A stretch of DNA of 64,000 nt from Linum tenue (taxonomy: Eukaryota; Streptophyta; Magnoliopsida; Malpighiales; Linaceae), in the NCBI GenBank assembly GCA_946122785.1, contig CAMGYJ010000006.1, positions 31,881,168 to 31,945,167 on the forward strand. The letters run 5' to 3'. The translations under genes and the position numbers were made by a program. Under the pieces are notes generated by a model that had not been told where the DNA came from, searched no databases, and was given only the letters and a program-made list of their open reading frames with translations. Numbering within the stretch: position 1 is the stretch's first letter; every line of letters starts with the position of its first letter. Shown piece after piece: positions 19,983-31,407 of this stretch.

Positions 19983-21700
19983 CTTATGTTTACCTGCTTC
20001 AGCATTGCCATGAACTTGGCAAACTCAGTCTCTAGTCGGTCTTTGTGCAACCGAGTAGGAAAGGGAAGCTGCGGTACATACTCCTTCACCACTGGTTGCG
20101 GCTTAGGAGCAAGCACCTCAACCTCCTTCTCCATTTCCTCCTCATTAGCTGGAAATGCTGAAGCATGGGTCTCTCTCTCTTGTGCCCGATCAGGTGGATC
20201 AACATCTTGCCACTCCTGGTAGTAATGGCCTTGCAGTGCTCATTTGGGTCCTGCGGATGAGGGATGGTCTGATCGGGTAAAGTACCAGGAGTCTTCTGGG
20301 CTACAACCTGGGCCACACTCCCAAGCTGGGTCTGGATATCCCGCAGCACAACCTGCGTGTTTCTCTGGCCAGCTTCTAGCTCCAAGAATTTACCTGAAGC
20401 TTTCCCCATTAACTGCTCGATATTATTGAACTTGCTTGCACTGGAGGTGGTCAAAGAACCCACCAGATCTCGCAATTCAGCCATCGGATCACTCTGTACT
20501 GGGGTTGCGGGAGCTGCCCTTGACTGATGAAATGGCCGCACCTGTGAATGAGGTGGAACTAGCCCCTGTCTGGGCGGGTAGAGAGGCTGTTGCGGCTGGT
20601 GAAATCTCCCTTGTCTAGGCTGGTAAGGAGGCCTTTGGAAGCCTGGTGGTCCCTGGGGGACTGGTGGCCTAGAATTGGCCCCAACCGAGGAGAAGTTGGG
20701 ATGCTGGCGCCACCCCTCGTGTAAGTGTTGCTTTAGGGGTCGAAACGCCTGGCATTGCCGATGAAGTCCACATGCTCCTAGGGGGTAGACGACTCCCGCA
20801 TCGCCTGACAGTCCTCCACGGTGTGATGGGAGCTTTCACACCACTGGCAGTGGATCGCCTGCTGCTGTCCAGTCCCTGAAATCATTCCAGGGCGATCAAT
20901 GGCTAAAACCAGTTTCGATACCACCTGCACCAAATCAGATGACGAGGTGGCTACATCATGCACACCCCGCCCTGGTGCTCGTCTCGATCTCTTCGCAGTT
21001 CCCCAATCATAGCCCTGCTCTGCCATCTTTTCAAAAAGTTGATTCAGCTGTGGCGGTGTCTTGGTGAGCATATTCACGCCACAAACTGAGTCAATCAGCC
21101 GCTTGTCTTCCGGGAAGAGGGCATGGTAGAAGGTGCCCACCTTGAAGGCGTCAGTAAAACCATGGTTGGGACACTTGAGGAAAAGACTAGTGTATCTTTC
21201 CCAAGCATCCCGGATGGTCTCATCTTCATCCTGAGCAAAGTGGGTGATTTGCTTCTGCAGGTCCACCGTCTTCGACGGCCGATGGTAGAGGGTGAGGAAC
21301 TTGTCCTCCAGGTTGGCGAACGTGGTGATCGAGCCTAGAGGTCTAGTATCCAGCCACTCCTTGGCTTTCCCCTCTAGAGTAAATGGAAAGTACCTCAGCT
21401 AGATCGCATCGGCTGGGACCCCATTGATCTTGATCCCATGGATGAGCTCGTGGAATCGTCTAAGGTGTGATCGGGGACACTCCCCCACCTTGCCACGGAA
21501 TACTACCGAACCGTGCAGCATGGTGATGACAGAGGTGCTCACCACAAAGTTATTCGCTGGAACATGAGGGTGCTGAATGGGCGACCTCATGTCCGCGGCT
21601 CTGGCGATCCAGTAGTACCCCATGGTCTGCTCCTCGGGAAGAACCACATCATGGTCCTGTGGGTCACCCATCTCTTCCTCCTCGGCGATTTGCAGCTGTG
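19983..21700 (-). pseudogene. gag piece of the outer Athila-like element
   Basis: The same Gag family as 17312-18468: capsid segment at 20778-21266 (ITHFAQDEDETIRDAWERYT, FPEDKRLIDSVCGVNMLTKT), knuckle CQWCESSHHTVEDC, upstream capsid at 21399-21671 (PANNFVVSTSVITMLHGSVV), then the Gag C-terminal region at 20086-20541 and the start of a pre-protease segment (PQLPFPTRLHKDRLETEF) cut at 19983 by the nested LTR. The N-terminal ~45 codons, leader and primer site are deleted, so the gene runs straight into the LTR at about 21701. Several stops and frameshifts are present. Confidence 0.75.
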
Positions 21701-21701
21701 C

Positions 21702-23043
21702 TTATTTATTATCTAGCAAACTAAGTCGAGTGATTGTGGTTTTAACTAAAACCAGTAAGAAAGCAGGAAATGGTTCAAAGTTCTTTAGCAAGGGAAGAAT
21801 CACTCGGGAATGAGTCCCCCTAGCTCCTTATTTAGGTCACATTTGTAATTACCCTGGGTTGATTAACTGTTGATTAACCTGCGGAAGATCCGACAGTAGC
21901 TTGGAATCTCTTAAACTGACCAAGCCCTCTCAGGCAGGCTAACCGGCAGGCGACTAACCTTCACCGGAATAGACTGATGAGGCAATAAGCACAGAACTCC
22001 ACTACTGGAATTGGGTTCCATTACAAATCAGTAAATCGATTAACTCTCGTATAATCAATCTACCACTACCGATTGATGAAGCTCTAACAACCTAATCAGA
22101 TTCTATATATCTCAGGTTGCAGCAGAAATCAAGAAAAGATGATCAGGCTTCAATTGACTCAATGAATCATGCATCAATCGATTAAAATCAATCACTATAA
22201 CAATCCCAAGTCATTACAATCAAGATCCCTAATACATGGAACTAGGGTTCTTCATACCCAAGTGAGAGAAGGTTCTACTCCATAGAGAGAGAGAGAGAGG
22301 AAAACAGGAATCAGAGTAGTCATACTCATAAAGATGAGGATAATCTGCTCTCGGATGTCAATCTTCACTCCTGAGGATGCAATCTGAGCTTCAATGGTGA
22401 GAAATCCCCTCCAAATAGCTCCTAGGGTTTGTTCTTCGCACTTTCTCTCTCTAAAACTCTATTTTTTGCTCAAAAACTTTATTCCCTTTCATTTGGCTTC
22501 AAACTGCCTCAAAAACCCGATTCTGGGCAAAACACGGTCGAGGGCACGGCCGTGTTTTTCTTTTGCACATCCGTGCCCTCACCACGTGTTAAAAACACGC
22601 ACGCGTCGCCCAAAACACGGTCGTGCCTAAAGAATGACACGGCCGTGTTTTGCTTCTCTTCCGCCCGTGTTTTGGACATCGCAGTAGCTCCCAAAAATCA
22701 ACCCTCGGCATAAATAACACGGTCTGAAACACGGCCGTGTTTTTCTTTAGGCCAGCCCGTGTTTTGCTTCTTCATCAATTCAGCTCTCGCACTGAAAAAC
22801 ACTGGCTTGCTCGTTCGTGTACACGGCCGTGTTCTTCAGGTCTCCTGCCCGTGTTTTGCCCCCAGCTCGACCGAATGACCTCCAAACTCCCCGAATCTCG
22901 TGCTTAGCCTTTCCTTCGACGTCTGGGACCTGAAATATGACAAAGTAGCACAACCTAGCGTAAAATGGGCCAAAAATACACGACTACGAGCCACAAACGG
23001 ATAAGAACTAAGGGTGCAAACATGTGCAAATACATCGTTATCA
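21702..23043 (-). repeat. 5' LTR of the outer Athila-like element, end-truncated
   Basis: Closely matches 8632-9966; the first ~120 bp on the plus-strand side are lost in the deletion that fused it to gag. It ends CATCGTTATCA, followed by the target duplication CATGT (23044-23048). The array AAACACGGCCGTGTTTT lies at 22530-22860. Confidence 0.85.
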
Positions 23044-23048
23044 CATGT

Positions 23049-23271
23049 ATTGTTCACAACACATTGTTTTTTTGAATTTCCTGCACAAACAATACATTCA
23101 CTGTTTGCTTGATGTAATGGAAACTATCACTCAAAATGAGTGATATACTATCTCTACTTAAACTTGAGATTGTTTTGAGGAGATTATTTGGTTCTCCTTT
23201 TTGTTCCAATTATACCCTAGTTATAGTACTATCTCTACCAAAATGAGTGATAATACTATCTCTACTAAAAC
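23049..23271. other. short unique stretch between elements
   Basis: AT-rich. It contains two similar phrases, AAAATGAGTGATA (about 23133 and 23241) and TACTATCTCTAC (about 23147, 23227, 23253). No gene is seen. The last five bases (AAAAC) are the left target duplication of the next element. Confidence 0.4.
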
Positions 23272-24066
23272 TGTAACACCCTAAATTTTGGGTTCTAGTT
23301 CGACCATGATAAATGATCGATTGGATTGACTGTTACGTACTAAGAGTTGCAACTGCGGATTAAGAATAATAATAATAATTATTATTATTATTATTACTAT
23401 TCTTATTATTATATATAAAAAATCACTTATAAATCCTGGGATGGGGCCGAGTGGCCCCAACCCTTAGCAATTCCCTAGCAATAATTCTCCCCGCCCCCTC
23501 CCCAGCAAACAAAAACCCACCCCTGCCTCTAGTTTGACGTTTCCCCAGCCGCAAACTTCCCCAGCAAAAAAGAAAACAAAACCCATCTCGGTAGCAGCCG
23601 AGCAACGGAGAAGGAAGAAGAAAAAAAAAAGGGAGCGCCGGCTCTCCACCATCGACCCCGATTTCCCAACCCCGATCCCATCCCTCTCGTGTTCCTAGGT
23701 AAGGATCGCAAATCCTCTCGCGATTCCAAACTCAATTCATCGATAGTCTAATACGAAACTCATATTTTTATTAGCGGTGACGTTTGAGGGTTCAATCATC
23801 GATCAACGAGCTAGGCGTCAGAGTAAGCATCGAAAAACTCCTTAAGTTATTGAGAATTTGTGGTTATGAGTTTAAGACTGGAGATTCATTTCTTTTGTTT
23901 CTTTAACGAGTACGATTTAAGTTTTGCCCACGTGTTTAGGGCTTCGCTTTGAGATATTAAGATATTTGAGATTGGTATTTTATTTAAAGTTGTGTTATTT
24001 GAGATTTTTTAAATATACCTCGGTGTAGAAATGTCTTTTTCCAAGTTCAAAGTAGTGGGATGTTTC
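23272..24066 (+). repeat. 5' LTR of the Tekay/Del-like element
   Basis: About 795 bp. It ends GGGATGTTTCG, where the 3' copy ends GGGATGTTTCA (27240), so the terminal CA is mutated here. It contains an AAT/ATT-rich microsatellite at 23364-23417. The segment 23840-24066 matches the 3' LTR remnant at 27013-27240. Confidence 0.8.
23364..23417. repeat. AAT/ATT microsatellite
   Basis: Runs of AAT followed by ATT units, so the tract is a near-palindrome that can fold on itself. It lies inside the LTR at 23272-24066. Confidence 0.85.
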
Positions 24067-24070
24067 GTTT

Positions 24071-24082
24071 TAGTATCAGAGT
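24071..24082 (+). promoter_or_regulatory. primer-binding site, initiator tRNA-Met type
   Basis: TAGTATCAGAGT differs at two of twelve positions from TGGTATCAGAGC, the usual site complementary to plant initiator tRNA-Met. It lies 4 bases after the LTR end. Confidence 0.75.
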
Positions 24083-24289
24083 CGGTCGTCCTCTGTTACT
24101 TGATTCCCAAGAAATACTGAATGTCAGTCTCAGTTTTTAAAGGTTTTGTTTTTAAAGATTTCAAGTCATGGTTTGGCCAAACCAGTCAAGGGTATCTTTT
24201 AAGAATTTTTTGAATCTCCAGTCTACTCTAAACCATATTAAGGAAGAAATAACTGAGTTCTAACGAGACTCTATGTGTCTGCAGTGCAA

Positions 24290-25360
24290 GTGTTGGCCTG
24301 AATCCCACAACACATGTGCCACCGCCAGTGAGACTTCCACCGGACTATGTACCATTCCGAAAGAGAAAGGTGGAAGATTTTAAGGGTGAGCGTTCAACGG
24401 ACCCCATGGAAGTAGAGCAGTGGCTAGCCAAGGTCACCCGTACGCTGGTCGAGATGAGAGCTGATGACGAGGACAGAGTACTGCTGACAGTATCCTTGCT
24501 GCAGGACGTTGTATACAACTGGTGGACTACCCAGCCAACTAGTCGAGAGGATCCACCGGCCATCACTTGGCCAGAGTTCGTGCAACTATTCAAAGACCAC
24601 TTCATACTAGAGGCCTACCGGATCGAGAAGCAGAGGGAATTTTTATTAATCAGGCAGAAGTGGGGCAGTTAAGGTAGGGAAAGTGTGACTGATTACACGG
24701 CCAGGTTTGAAAAGCTACTTACCTATGGAGGGCCTCAATTTCAGGATGTAGCAGCTCAACGCACCCATTACCTGGAGATCCTGAAGCCTGCTTTTAGGCG
24801 CCAGTTGAGGATACTGAATTGGAACAACAAGGAAGAGATCTATCAGGCAGCTCTTTGGTTGGAGAGGGTGGATACAGCTCTGCATGAGGGGATGCAACAG
24901 AAGGGAATAAGAGAAAGGCTGCTAGCCTGTCTGAGGGGCCAGGACAACCGAGTGAGCAGAGAAGGAGACCACCCTAGAGCTACTATGGGGCCACCCAGAG
25001 TCAGTTCGGCTCAACCACATCAGGGCCGACCTACATTCCTCGGACCCATGCAACAAGTGTGGGAGAACTCACCCGGGAGAGTGTAAGGTGCACCTGGGAG
25101 GCATTTGCTATCACTGCGACGAACCGGTCCACTATGCCAGAGATTTCCCTAGGAAAGAAGGGCAAGGGAGATTCCAGTCCGAACAATCAGTCCGGGGAGG
25201 AGGAGGAAGAACTCAGACCGGACAGCAGTTTGGCAACAAGCCAAACCAGTCCTATCACCAACATGGAGGCAATGCAGGGCGGTTCAACCGTAATGAGCGA
25301 GATCGAGTGCAAGGATCTCAAGCGTCTAGGCAACCAATATTGTTTGCCATGATGAGAGAA
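24290..25360 (+). pseudogene. gag of the Tekay/Del-like element
   Basis: The reading frame is open upstream of 24316 without a clear ATG (LNPTTHVPPPVRLPPDYVPF). The capsid domain includes TDPMEVEQWLAKVTRTLVEM and WPEFVQLFKDHFILEAYRIE, then after an in-frame TAA (24670-24672) continues in the same frame with SVTDYTARFEKLLTYGGPQF. A frameshift near 25050 precedes the nucleocapsid part: CNKCGRTHPGEC, then CYHCDEPVHYARDF, a CX2CX4HX4C knuckle whose last Cys is Phe. The protein would package the RNA in particles; the stop, the shift and the knuckle change mean this copy is dead. Confidence 0.8.
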
Positions 25361-25379
25361 GAAGCTAACGCCGCACCTG

Positions 25380-27016
25380 ATGTGGTGACTGGTATGATCT
25401 TACTTTACCACCAGCAGCTTTTGTATTGTTTGATTCTGGTTCCATGCCCTCTTTCATTTCTACCAAGCTTGCTAGAACCTTAGGAACTCCATTTGAGGTT
25501 GGGGAAAAATTTAGGGGTAAGAACCCCAATGGGGAATACACTTATAGTAGACTCAGTCATTCGGGGTTGTCTTATCACCTTTGCGGGGCACGAATTTGAG
25601 GCGAACTTGATTCTACTACCCTTCGACGAGTTCAATGTTATCATGGGTATGGATTGGCTATCAAAGAATAGAGCAAATGTGGACTGCTAGGAGGTTAGTC
25701 TGGAGATAGAAGGAAAGGGCACTGCATTGTTCAAAGGGACTAAGAAGTTTATTCCTGGATGCTTAATCTCCGCAATTAGGGTAATCTCATTGATTCAACA
25801 AGGATGTGAAGCATATTTAGCTCATGTCAGGAGGCGCAAGAGAAAAAGATAGAAGATGTACCTGTCATAAGGGAATACCGCGAGGTATTTCTCGACGATC
25901 GCCCTCGCCTACCGCCGGAGCAGGAGGTGGAATTCGATATTGAAGTGATTCCTGGCACGGCACCGATATCTATTCCTCCTTACCGTATGGCACCAATGGA
26001 GTTAAAGGAGTTGAAGGAGCAGTTGCAGGAGTTAATGGAGAAGGGGTTCATACGCCCTGGTGTATCACCATGGGGAGCACTGGTGTTATTCGTGAAGAAG
26101 AAGGATGGAAGTATGAGACTGTGCATTGACTATAGGAAGATGAACAAGACTACCATCAAGAACCGCTATCCTTTGCCAAGGATAGATGATCTCTTCGACC
26201 AGCTACAAGGATCAAGGGTATTTTCGAAGATCGATGCGGTCACGGTATCACCAGTTGCGAGTGGCAGATGGTTCAATACCTAAGACGACCTTTCGCACCA
26301 GGTACGACCACTATGAGTTCCTGGTCATGCCATTTGGTCTAACTTCAATCGACAGCTTTTATGGCACTAATGAACCAGGTTTTTCACAAGTACTTTGACA
26401 AGTTTGTCATCGTCTTCATAGATGACATACTCATTTACTCGAGGAGTAAGGAAGAGCACAAAGAGCACCTTAGCTTGGTTTTGTAGAAATTGAAGGAGGA
26501 GAAGCTATATGTCAAGTTCTCGAAGTGTGATTTTTGGTTGGAGGAGGTCTTGTTGTTGGGCCACATGATTTCTGGACGTGGAGTTTAAGTGGATCCCAAG
26601 AAGATTGAAGCTGTAACAAACTAGGCTCCACCAACGAATGTTTCTAGAGTGCGGAGTTTTCTGGGTTTTAGCTGGTACTATCGGAGATTTGTGGAAGGCT
26701 TCTCCGGTATTGCAAGACCCATGACAAAGCTATTGCAGAACGGGAAGGCATTTGTTTGGGACGAGAAGTGTCAAACGACGTTTGAGTTGCTGAAGGAGAA
26801 GTCGACCTCTGCACCGGTGTTAGCACTACCGACCAGCGGTGGGGAGTATTCCATATATAGTGATGCTTCCTACCAAGGCTTGGGTTGTGTACTGATGCAG
26901 GATAAGAAGGTGATCGCCTACTCTTCAAGGCAGCTACGACCCCATGAGGTGAACTACCCCACCCATGACCTGGAGTTGGCAGCAGTGGTCTTTGCCTTGA
27001 AGTTATGGAGCTCCTA
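25380..27016 (+). pseudogene. protease, reverse transcriptase and RNase H of the Tekay/Del-like element
   Basis: Protease around 25420-25690: FDSGSMPSFIS (DSG active site) and NVIMGMDWLSKNRANVDC, ending at a TAG. Reverse transcriptase at 25860-26640: [40 protein letters not shown] and FSKID; then, in another frame, [14 protein letters not shown] with the catalytic FIDD. RNase H at 26649-27016: [20 protein letters not shown] and [18 protein letters not shown]. At 27013-27016 the frame stops as sequence switches to LTR, so the rest of RNase H and all integrase are missing. Stops at 25688 and within RT (for example near 26484 and 26588) show it is inactive. Confidence 0.8.
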
Positions 27017-27240
27017 AGTTATTGAGACTTTGTGGTTATGAGTTTAAGACTGGAGATTCATTTCTTTTGTTTCTTTTAAGAGTACGATTTAAGTTTTGCC
27101 CACGTGTTTAGGCCTTCGCTTTGAGATATTAAGATATTTGAGATTGGTATTTTATTTAAAGTTGTGTTATTTTTGAGATTTTTAAATATTCCCCGAGATA
27201 GAAATGTCTTTTTCCAAGTTCAAAATAGTGGGATGTTTCA
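27013..27240 (+). repeat. 3' LTR remnant of the Tekay/Del-like element
   Basis: Begins CTCCTAAGTTATTGAGACTT, matching 23840 onward, and ends GGGATGTTTCA. Only the last ~28% of the LTR is present; its 5' part went with the pol deletion. Confidence 0.8.
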
Positions 27241-27349
27241 AAAATGACACGTAAACATGAAATAAATCATCCAAAATTGAAATAGAAAAGCAGCAGCAAC
27301 TCATTGTGACCAAGCCTCGAACCCATCTCTCGTAATCTATATTCCCCGA

Positions 27350-27930
27350 ACGGGGGTGGTGGATTTCACGATCGGGAGGTCTGCTAGACATGATACCCTC
27401 TTGTGGTCTTCAATCCCCGATCGGGGGTCACTTCCTCTATGTTCGTGGATCCGACCAAAATCAGCCGAACTGGGATTATTACAACCATGTCTAGAACCAC
27501 TAACAACTCCAGCTCCTTCGTTGACCATCTCTCGGCCAAATAGACCCTCCACTTTACCTTCTCCACGCCATGTGAGGTGATCCGGGTCGCATTAGGGGTG
27601 TACCCTTCTCTAATACACTCGATCAAGGCGTTCGGTACTAGACCCCCTCTAAAGGATGAGGTACTCACGCGCCACAAAGCAAGGAATCTACTCAACGAGC
27701 ATGCGGTGTTCTCGGAAGATTCCATTGAAGAAGGTTATGACCTTGAAGTGGTCGTTGAACCCATGGCGAGGACATTGCAAGAACAACCCGGTGTAGCTCT
27801 CCCAAGCATCTCTAAGTGTCTCATCATCTTCTTTTGCAAAATAAATGATGGCTTTGCAAAATTCGACCTTTTTAAAGGTGGAAAGTAACAGACCATGAAC
27901 TTATCCATTAGATGCATCTAAGAAGTGATG
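27350..27930 (-). pseudogene. Athila-like gag remnant
   Basis: On the minus strand, around 27910-27730, the shifted frames read DKFMVCYFPPLK, then FAKEDDETLRDAWESYTGLF and CPRHGFNDHF, the same Gag capsid core as ITHFAQDEDETIRDAWERYT at 17312-18280 but from a distinct subfamily. Sequence further left (27350-27700) appears to be the following Gag part, heavily decayed. It is bounded left by the Tekay-like element and right, at about 28000, by an LTR with no leader or primer site between, so a deletion has joined gag to LTR. Confidence 0.6.
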
Positions 27931-28000
27931 AAATGGGTGTTTGGTTGTTGAGCCACATTCTTGCTCTTCCACTCAAGCAGTAGGGGGAAAATCTCAATTA

Positions 28001-28919
28001 GAGTGTAACCATCGATCGGGTAAAGTATAGCGGAAGAGTTTAATCTATCAATCCGGGAGATAAATCTACTATTAATTTGTAAACTATTTGCTATCTAGCA
28101 TCTTGGCTCACACTAACTACAATTCCCAATCGAAGGCCAATTATGGGTGTAGCATAGGGTAAGCAAGTAATAAAATTATCGAAACACAGGTATCTAGATG
28201 TACCGTTACTTTAGCTTCAGTTTTTTATCTAGCCAACCAAGAATAGTAATTGATAAATTAACCTAAGTACAAAAACCCTAACCACTACTCTAGTTAATTA
28301 CAAGGTGGGAGTTCTCTTAGGTTTGAATCCCCCTAGTTTCGTCATTTGGACCGATGTTGAGTTCTATCCTAGATTGATTGAATCTATACTTCTACCGTGG
28401 ATAATAATAGACTAGATTGGACCTCCTATTTGAGTGCATCCAACCCTGCTCAATCGCGCGACCCAGAGAGGCATACCGAACAACATGCAATGGTAATTTA
28501 GGTGTTCACCACTAATTCCCACTATTCGGAAAAACCCATAAAACACTACCCAATACGAAAATATTAACCTTATTACTTTCGTATCAAAGACCCATAGTGA
28601 AAGATTGAAGGTGCTCTATTCAACCTAGGGGGATATTCTCCCTCCTAGGTCAAAAGCACAATTGACATGTAGTGGGATCAATACTTATGCAATCAATCAT
28701 ATACATCAATCAAATAGATAATAGGAGTTCATAATCATAGAATGTGTCATATACATCAACAATCAAACCAAAATCTACGCCTAGGGTTCATTAACATAAG
28801 AGAAGAGAGCTAAGCCATAGAGAGGAGAGAGAACACAACAAGAAGCACAAGATTTTTGTCTTCTAGGCTTGATTCCTTGACTCCATGATCAATCACAGCC
28901 TTCAATTCATATCCAAGAT

Positions 28920-28962
<43 letters not shown>

Positions 28963-29248
28963 CCTTTTGAAATAGCCTCTTTGGTGTTTAGGGCAAAAAT
29001 GCATTCCAAAAACCAAGCTCTCCTTCTCCTTGTAGCTAGGTATTCATATCCTCGACAATGCATGTTTCACGGTCAAACTGTACGGTCGTGACATTAACAG
29101 ACAACCCGTGATCTCACCTAAAAGTGCATGTTTTTGTGCAAACTTCACAGTCTTCATGTAAACATCACGACCCATCAAGGAACAATGATTACCAAGTCAA
29201 ACAATTAAGATATGATGTTGTAAAACATGTATAAATGCGTCTGAATCA
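28001..29248 (-). repeat. diverged Athila-like LTR
   Basis: The right end ...GTCTGAATCA is followed by the polypurine tract complement AACTCCCCCACACTTAAC. The left edge is set near GTGTAACCATCGATCGGG by comparison with 35146 and is approximate. Internal landmarks shared with the other LTRs are TTATCTAGCCAACCAAG, CCCCCTAG, the CTAGGGTTC block and CCATAGAGAGGAGAG. A (CT)n tract of about 40 bp lies at 28922-28965. No CACGGCCGTG array is seen; only single TACGGTCGTG- and TCACGACCC-like remnants near 29080 and 29165. Confidence 0.65.
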
Positions 29249-30639
29249 AACTCCCCCACACTTAACTATTTTTTTGTTCCCAAACAAAGCAATTAAGACA
29301 CCAGGTAAGCTTACAACCTCTTGAAACATGTCAGAGGTATACAACACGTGAATCACAATGGCTATTTGGCACCGACATATGGAATGACAACAATAACAAC
29401 CCTGAAACCCACCACGGATGATATTCTAATGCAGCAAAATCATGGAAAGGAAGAGTATTCCCTTTTTATAGACCAACGTATGACTTGCCTCAATTACTCA
29501 CTGGTTACAGTCACCCATGCATATAGATCAAGTCATCAGAATCAGCAACCGAACAATCTATGCCCTCACTGTGATTTATAACATGGAAAAAGTATCGCTC
29601 ATTCTCGACTAGTGGGGTGGGGACAATTTTGATGCAAAAGATGTGCATACTCATATGCTCAGACCTATCATCTCTAAACCATGGCAGAAGCCTCTAAATG
29701 CTAGATTTCTAAGAATGGGTGTCACCACTAATGGTCTAGAGGAATTGACTAGGTTGTAACTGACTAGGGTCTAAGACATGGGGAACATGATTTTTAGGTG
29801 GTGGAAGCACATATATCATGAGGTTCCACAATTCCATACCAAACACACTCACAAAAACCGTACATAACATTCTTTCTCTACTACTGTTTCTTCTAAAAAT
29901 TTTAAGTACAAGAGTGATGGAAGTAACCAATCATGTGGGTGTCTCCAAGCTAGTCTACTAAGAAAATTTCCTTTAATTTCCTCCAACACTAACCTTCACA
30001 TTCCGCAGAAACCATGAAAGAATCCCAATGTGGAACCTCAATTAAGCTCAGGTAATGGGAGCTTCAAAACACAAGAGTACTCTATACTAGTGTAGAAACA
30101 AAGAAAGAAAGAATCATTATGTGGAACATCTAGTAAGCTCAGGTAATGGGAGCTTCAAGGTATACGGGTGACTCTATATCGGTGTAGACACAAAGAAAAA
30201 AAGATATACGACTCAAAGTTGGCTGACTAAGGGGTCTGACACAGCAGGACAATTAGTTTGATCGTGGATAAATGCCTCCATCTTCCTCATTAGTGGTAAC
30301 ATGAATGCTACATATCATGGTAAGAGGGATCTATCAAACAAGAAAGAAACGAGTAGATACAAGTCTCCCATGGCTACCTATATGCTCTATCCCTCATTCG
30401 GATTCCTTAAACTTGATACATAAACAACTGTAAGCAGTGAGTAACCAATCCAAGTCACAAGTTGGTTTGCATCTAGATGAAAACTTAACCCAAGACGATT
30501 CTACTGCATATCTCAGTCATCGTAATAGGTTGTTCTCAATCGCAAAAAATTCATTCATGCATCAACGTTCATAGCCACAAGACTCAAAACAAAACACCAC
30601 AATTGCCACTATGATCATGCAAATGGAGAAGTCTTCATC
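29249..30639 (-). other. Athila-like 3' noncoding tract (second copy)
   Basis: Starts with the polypurine tract complement and follows the order of 9991-11350: ACACCAGGTAAGCTTACAAC, the CTCGACTAGTGGGGTGGGGA block, a repeated AAGCTCAGGTAATGGGAGCT phrase (two copies, near 30050 and 30133), and CATGGCTACCTATATGCTCT. It breaks off near 30625, just where the hairpin of other copies should stand. No gene is seen. Confidence 0.6.
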
Positions 30640-30985
30640 CCTCATGACCTCGTCCATTGATCAAACAACACTTGATACTTCAACCTCCCTTCATTCTTCC
30701 AAAATTTGAATGCCTACTTGGGAACAATCAAAATCTTCCTCTTCTTCATTGCTCACTTCCTCCTCTTTACCCTCTTCCCTCATCTTTTCATTCATGTCTT
30801 CAAGCACGATTTGAAGGGCAGGACGCCAAGCAAGGTCATTAAAAGGTTTCTCTTGATCCTCTACCCTCGTAACTTGGTCTTCAAATTCGTTCTTGGGAAA
30901 GGGAAAGTTACGAGAGTCGTCAATGAGGAGGTTGGGCCTGAGGTCCAGATGATGAAATTGGATCTTGGTCCGAGAAAAAAGAAGG
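30640..30985 (-). pseudogene. fragment of the unrecognised acidic ORF (copy 1 of 4)
   Basis: On the minus strand, segments such as LAWRPALQIVLEDM followed by an EEGKEEEVSNEEEE-type acidic run align with NLAWRLALQSVMEEE at 34796-34984 and NIAWQISLQFVLEDKDG at 59483-59701. I do not recognise the protein. The right edge is where LINE-type sequence begins. Confidence 0.45.
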
Positions 30986-31407
30986 GCCCCAGGTAGCCTG
31001 CAAGCCCAAGTGTACTCACTAACGATGGCCTAGAAGGTTAAAGCTTTCATGAGGGAAGCTTGGTACATAAACCAAAAGTGCCCACAACCTTCAAGTTTGA
31101 GCAGAAGAAGCGACAAACAAATTTCTATCCCTCGAGCAAAATCCAAGATCGCCCTCACTCGGGCAGAGGATACGATAGGAAGTAGAATAAGTGGCCGGCG
31201 ATGGTGGCTCAACAAGAGTCCAAACCGGGTTTTTGCATGGTGTGGACGGAGGCGGATGAAATGTTGGCAGATCGGAAGTGACCAAACTTTGTAATAGAGG
31301 AAGGTGAGCTGAATCCAAGGCCATTGAAGAAATCTTGTTCTAATAAGATGGAGAATGAAAAAAGAGCAGTGGAGGAAGCCAATCCCGAAAGGCTCTAAGT
31401 TGATAAA

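Larger units (their letters stand above)
8516..23043 (-). mobile_element. Athila-like Ty3/gypsy element, disrupted by a nested one
   Basis: Bounded by CATGT at 8511-8515 and at 23044-23048. Its 3' LTR is 8516-9966 and its truncated 5' LTR is 21702-23043; the two are closely similar and share the AAACACGGCCGTGTTTT-type U3 array. Internal parts kept are the 3' noncoding tract (9967-11690), the env-like ORF (11729-12947), the upstream hairpins (13016-13167) and a gag piece (19983-21700). Its pol is missing: a second element sits inside gag, and a deletion joins the two elements near 13313. Athila assignment rests on the env-like ORF downstream of pol in relatives and on the tRNA-Asp primer site in sister copies. 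Confidence 0.8.
23272..27240 (+). mobile_element. Tekay/Del-like chromovirus (Ty3/gypsy), internally deleted
   Basis: Plus strand. The 5' LTR starts TGTAACACCCTAAATTTTGG, a start typical of Tekay/Del chromoviruses. It is followed by an initiator-Met primer site, gag (24290-25360), protease, RT and RNase H (25380-27016), then directly the last ~225 bp of the 3' LTR. Integrase, chromodomain and most of the 3' LTR are deleted. Flanks AAAAC (23267-23271) and AAAAT (27241-27245) are a 4/5 match for the target duplication. Confidence 0.8.
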
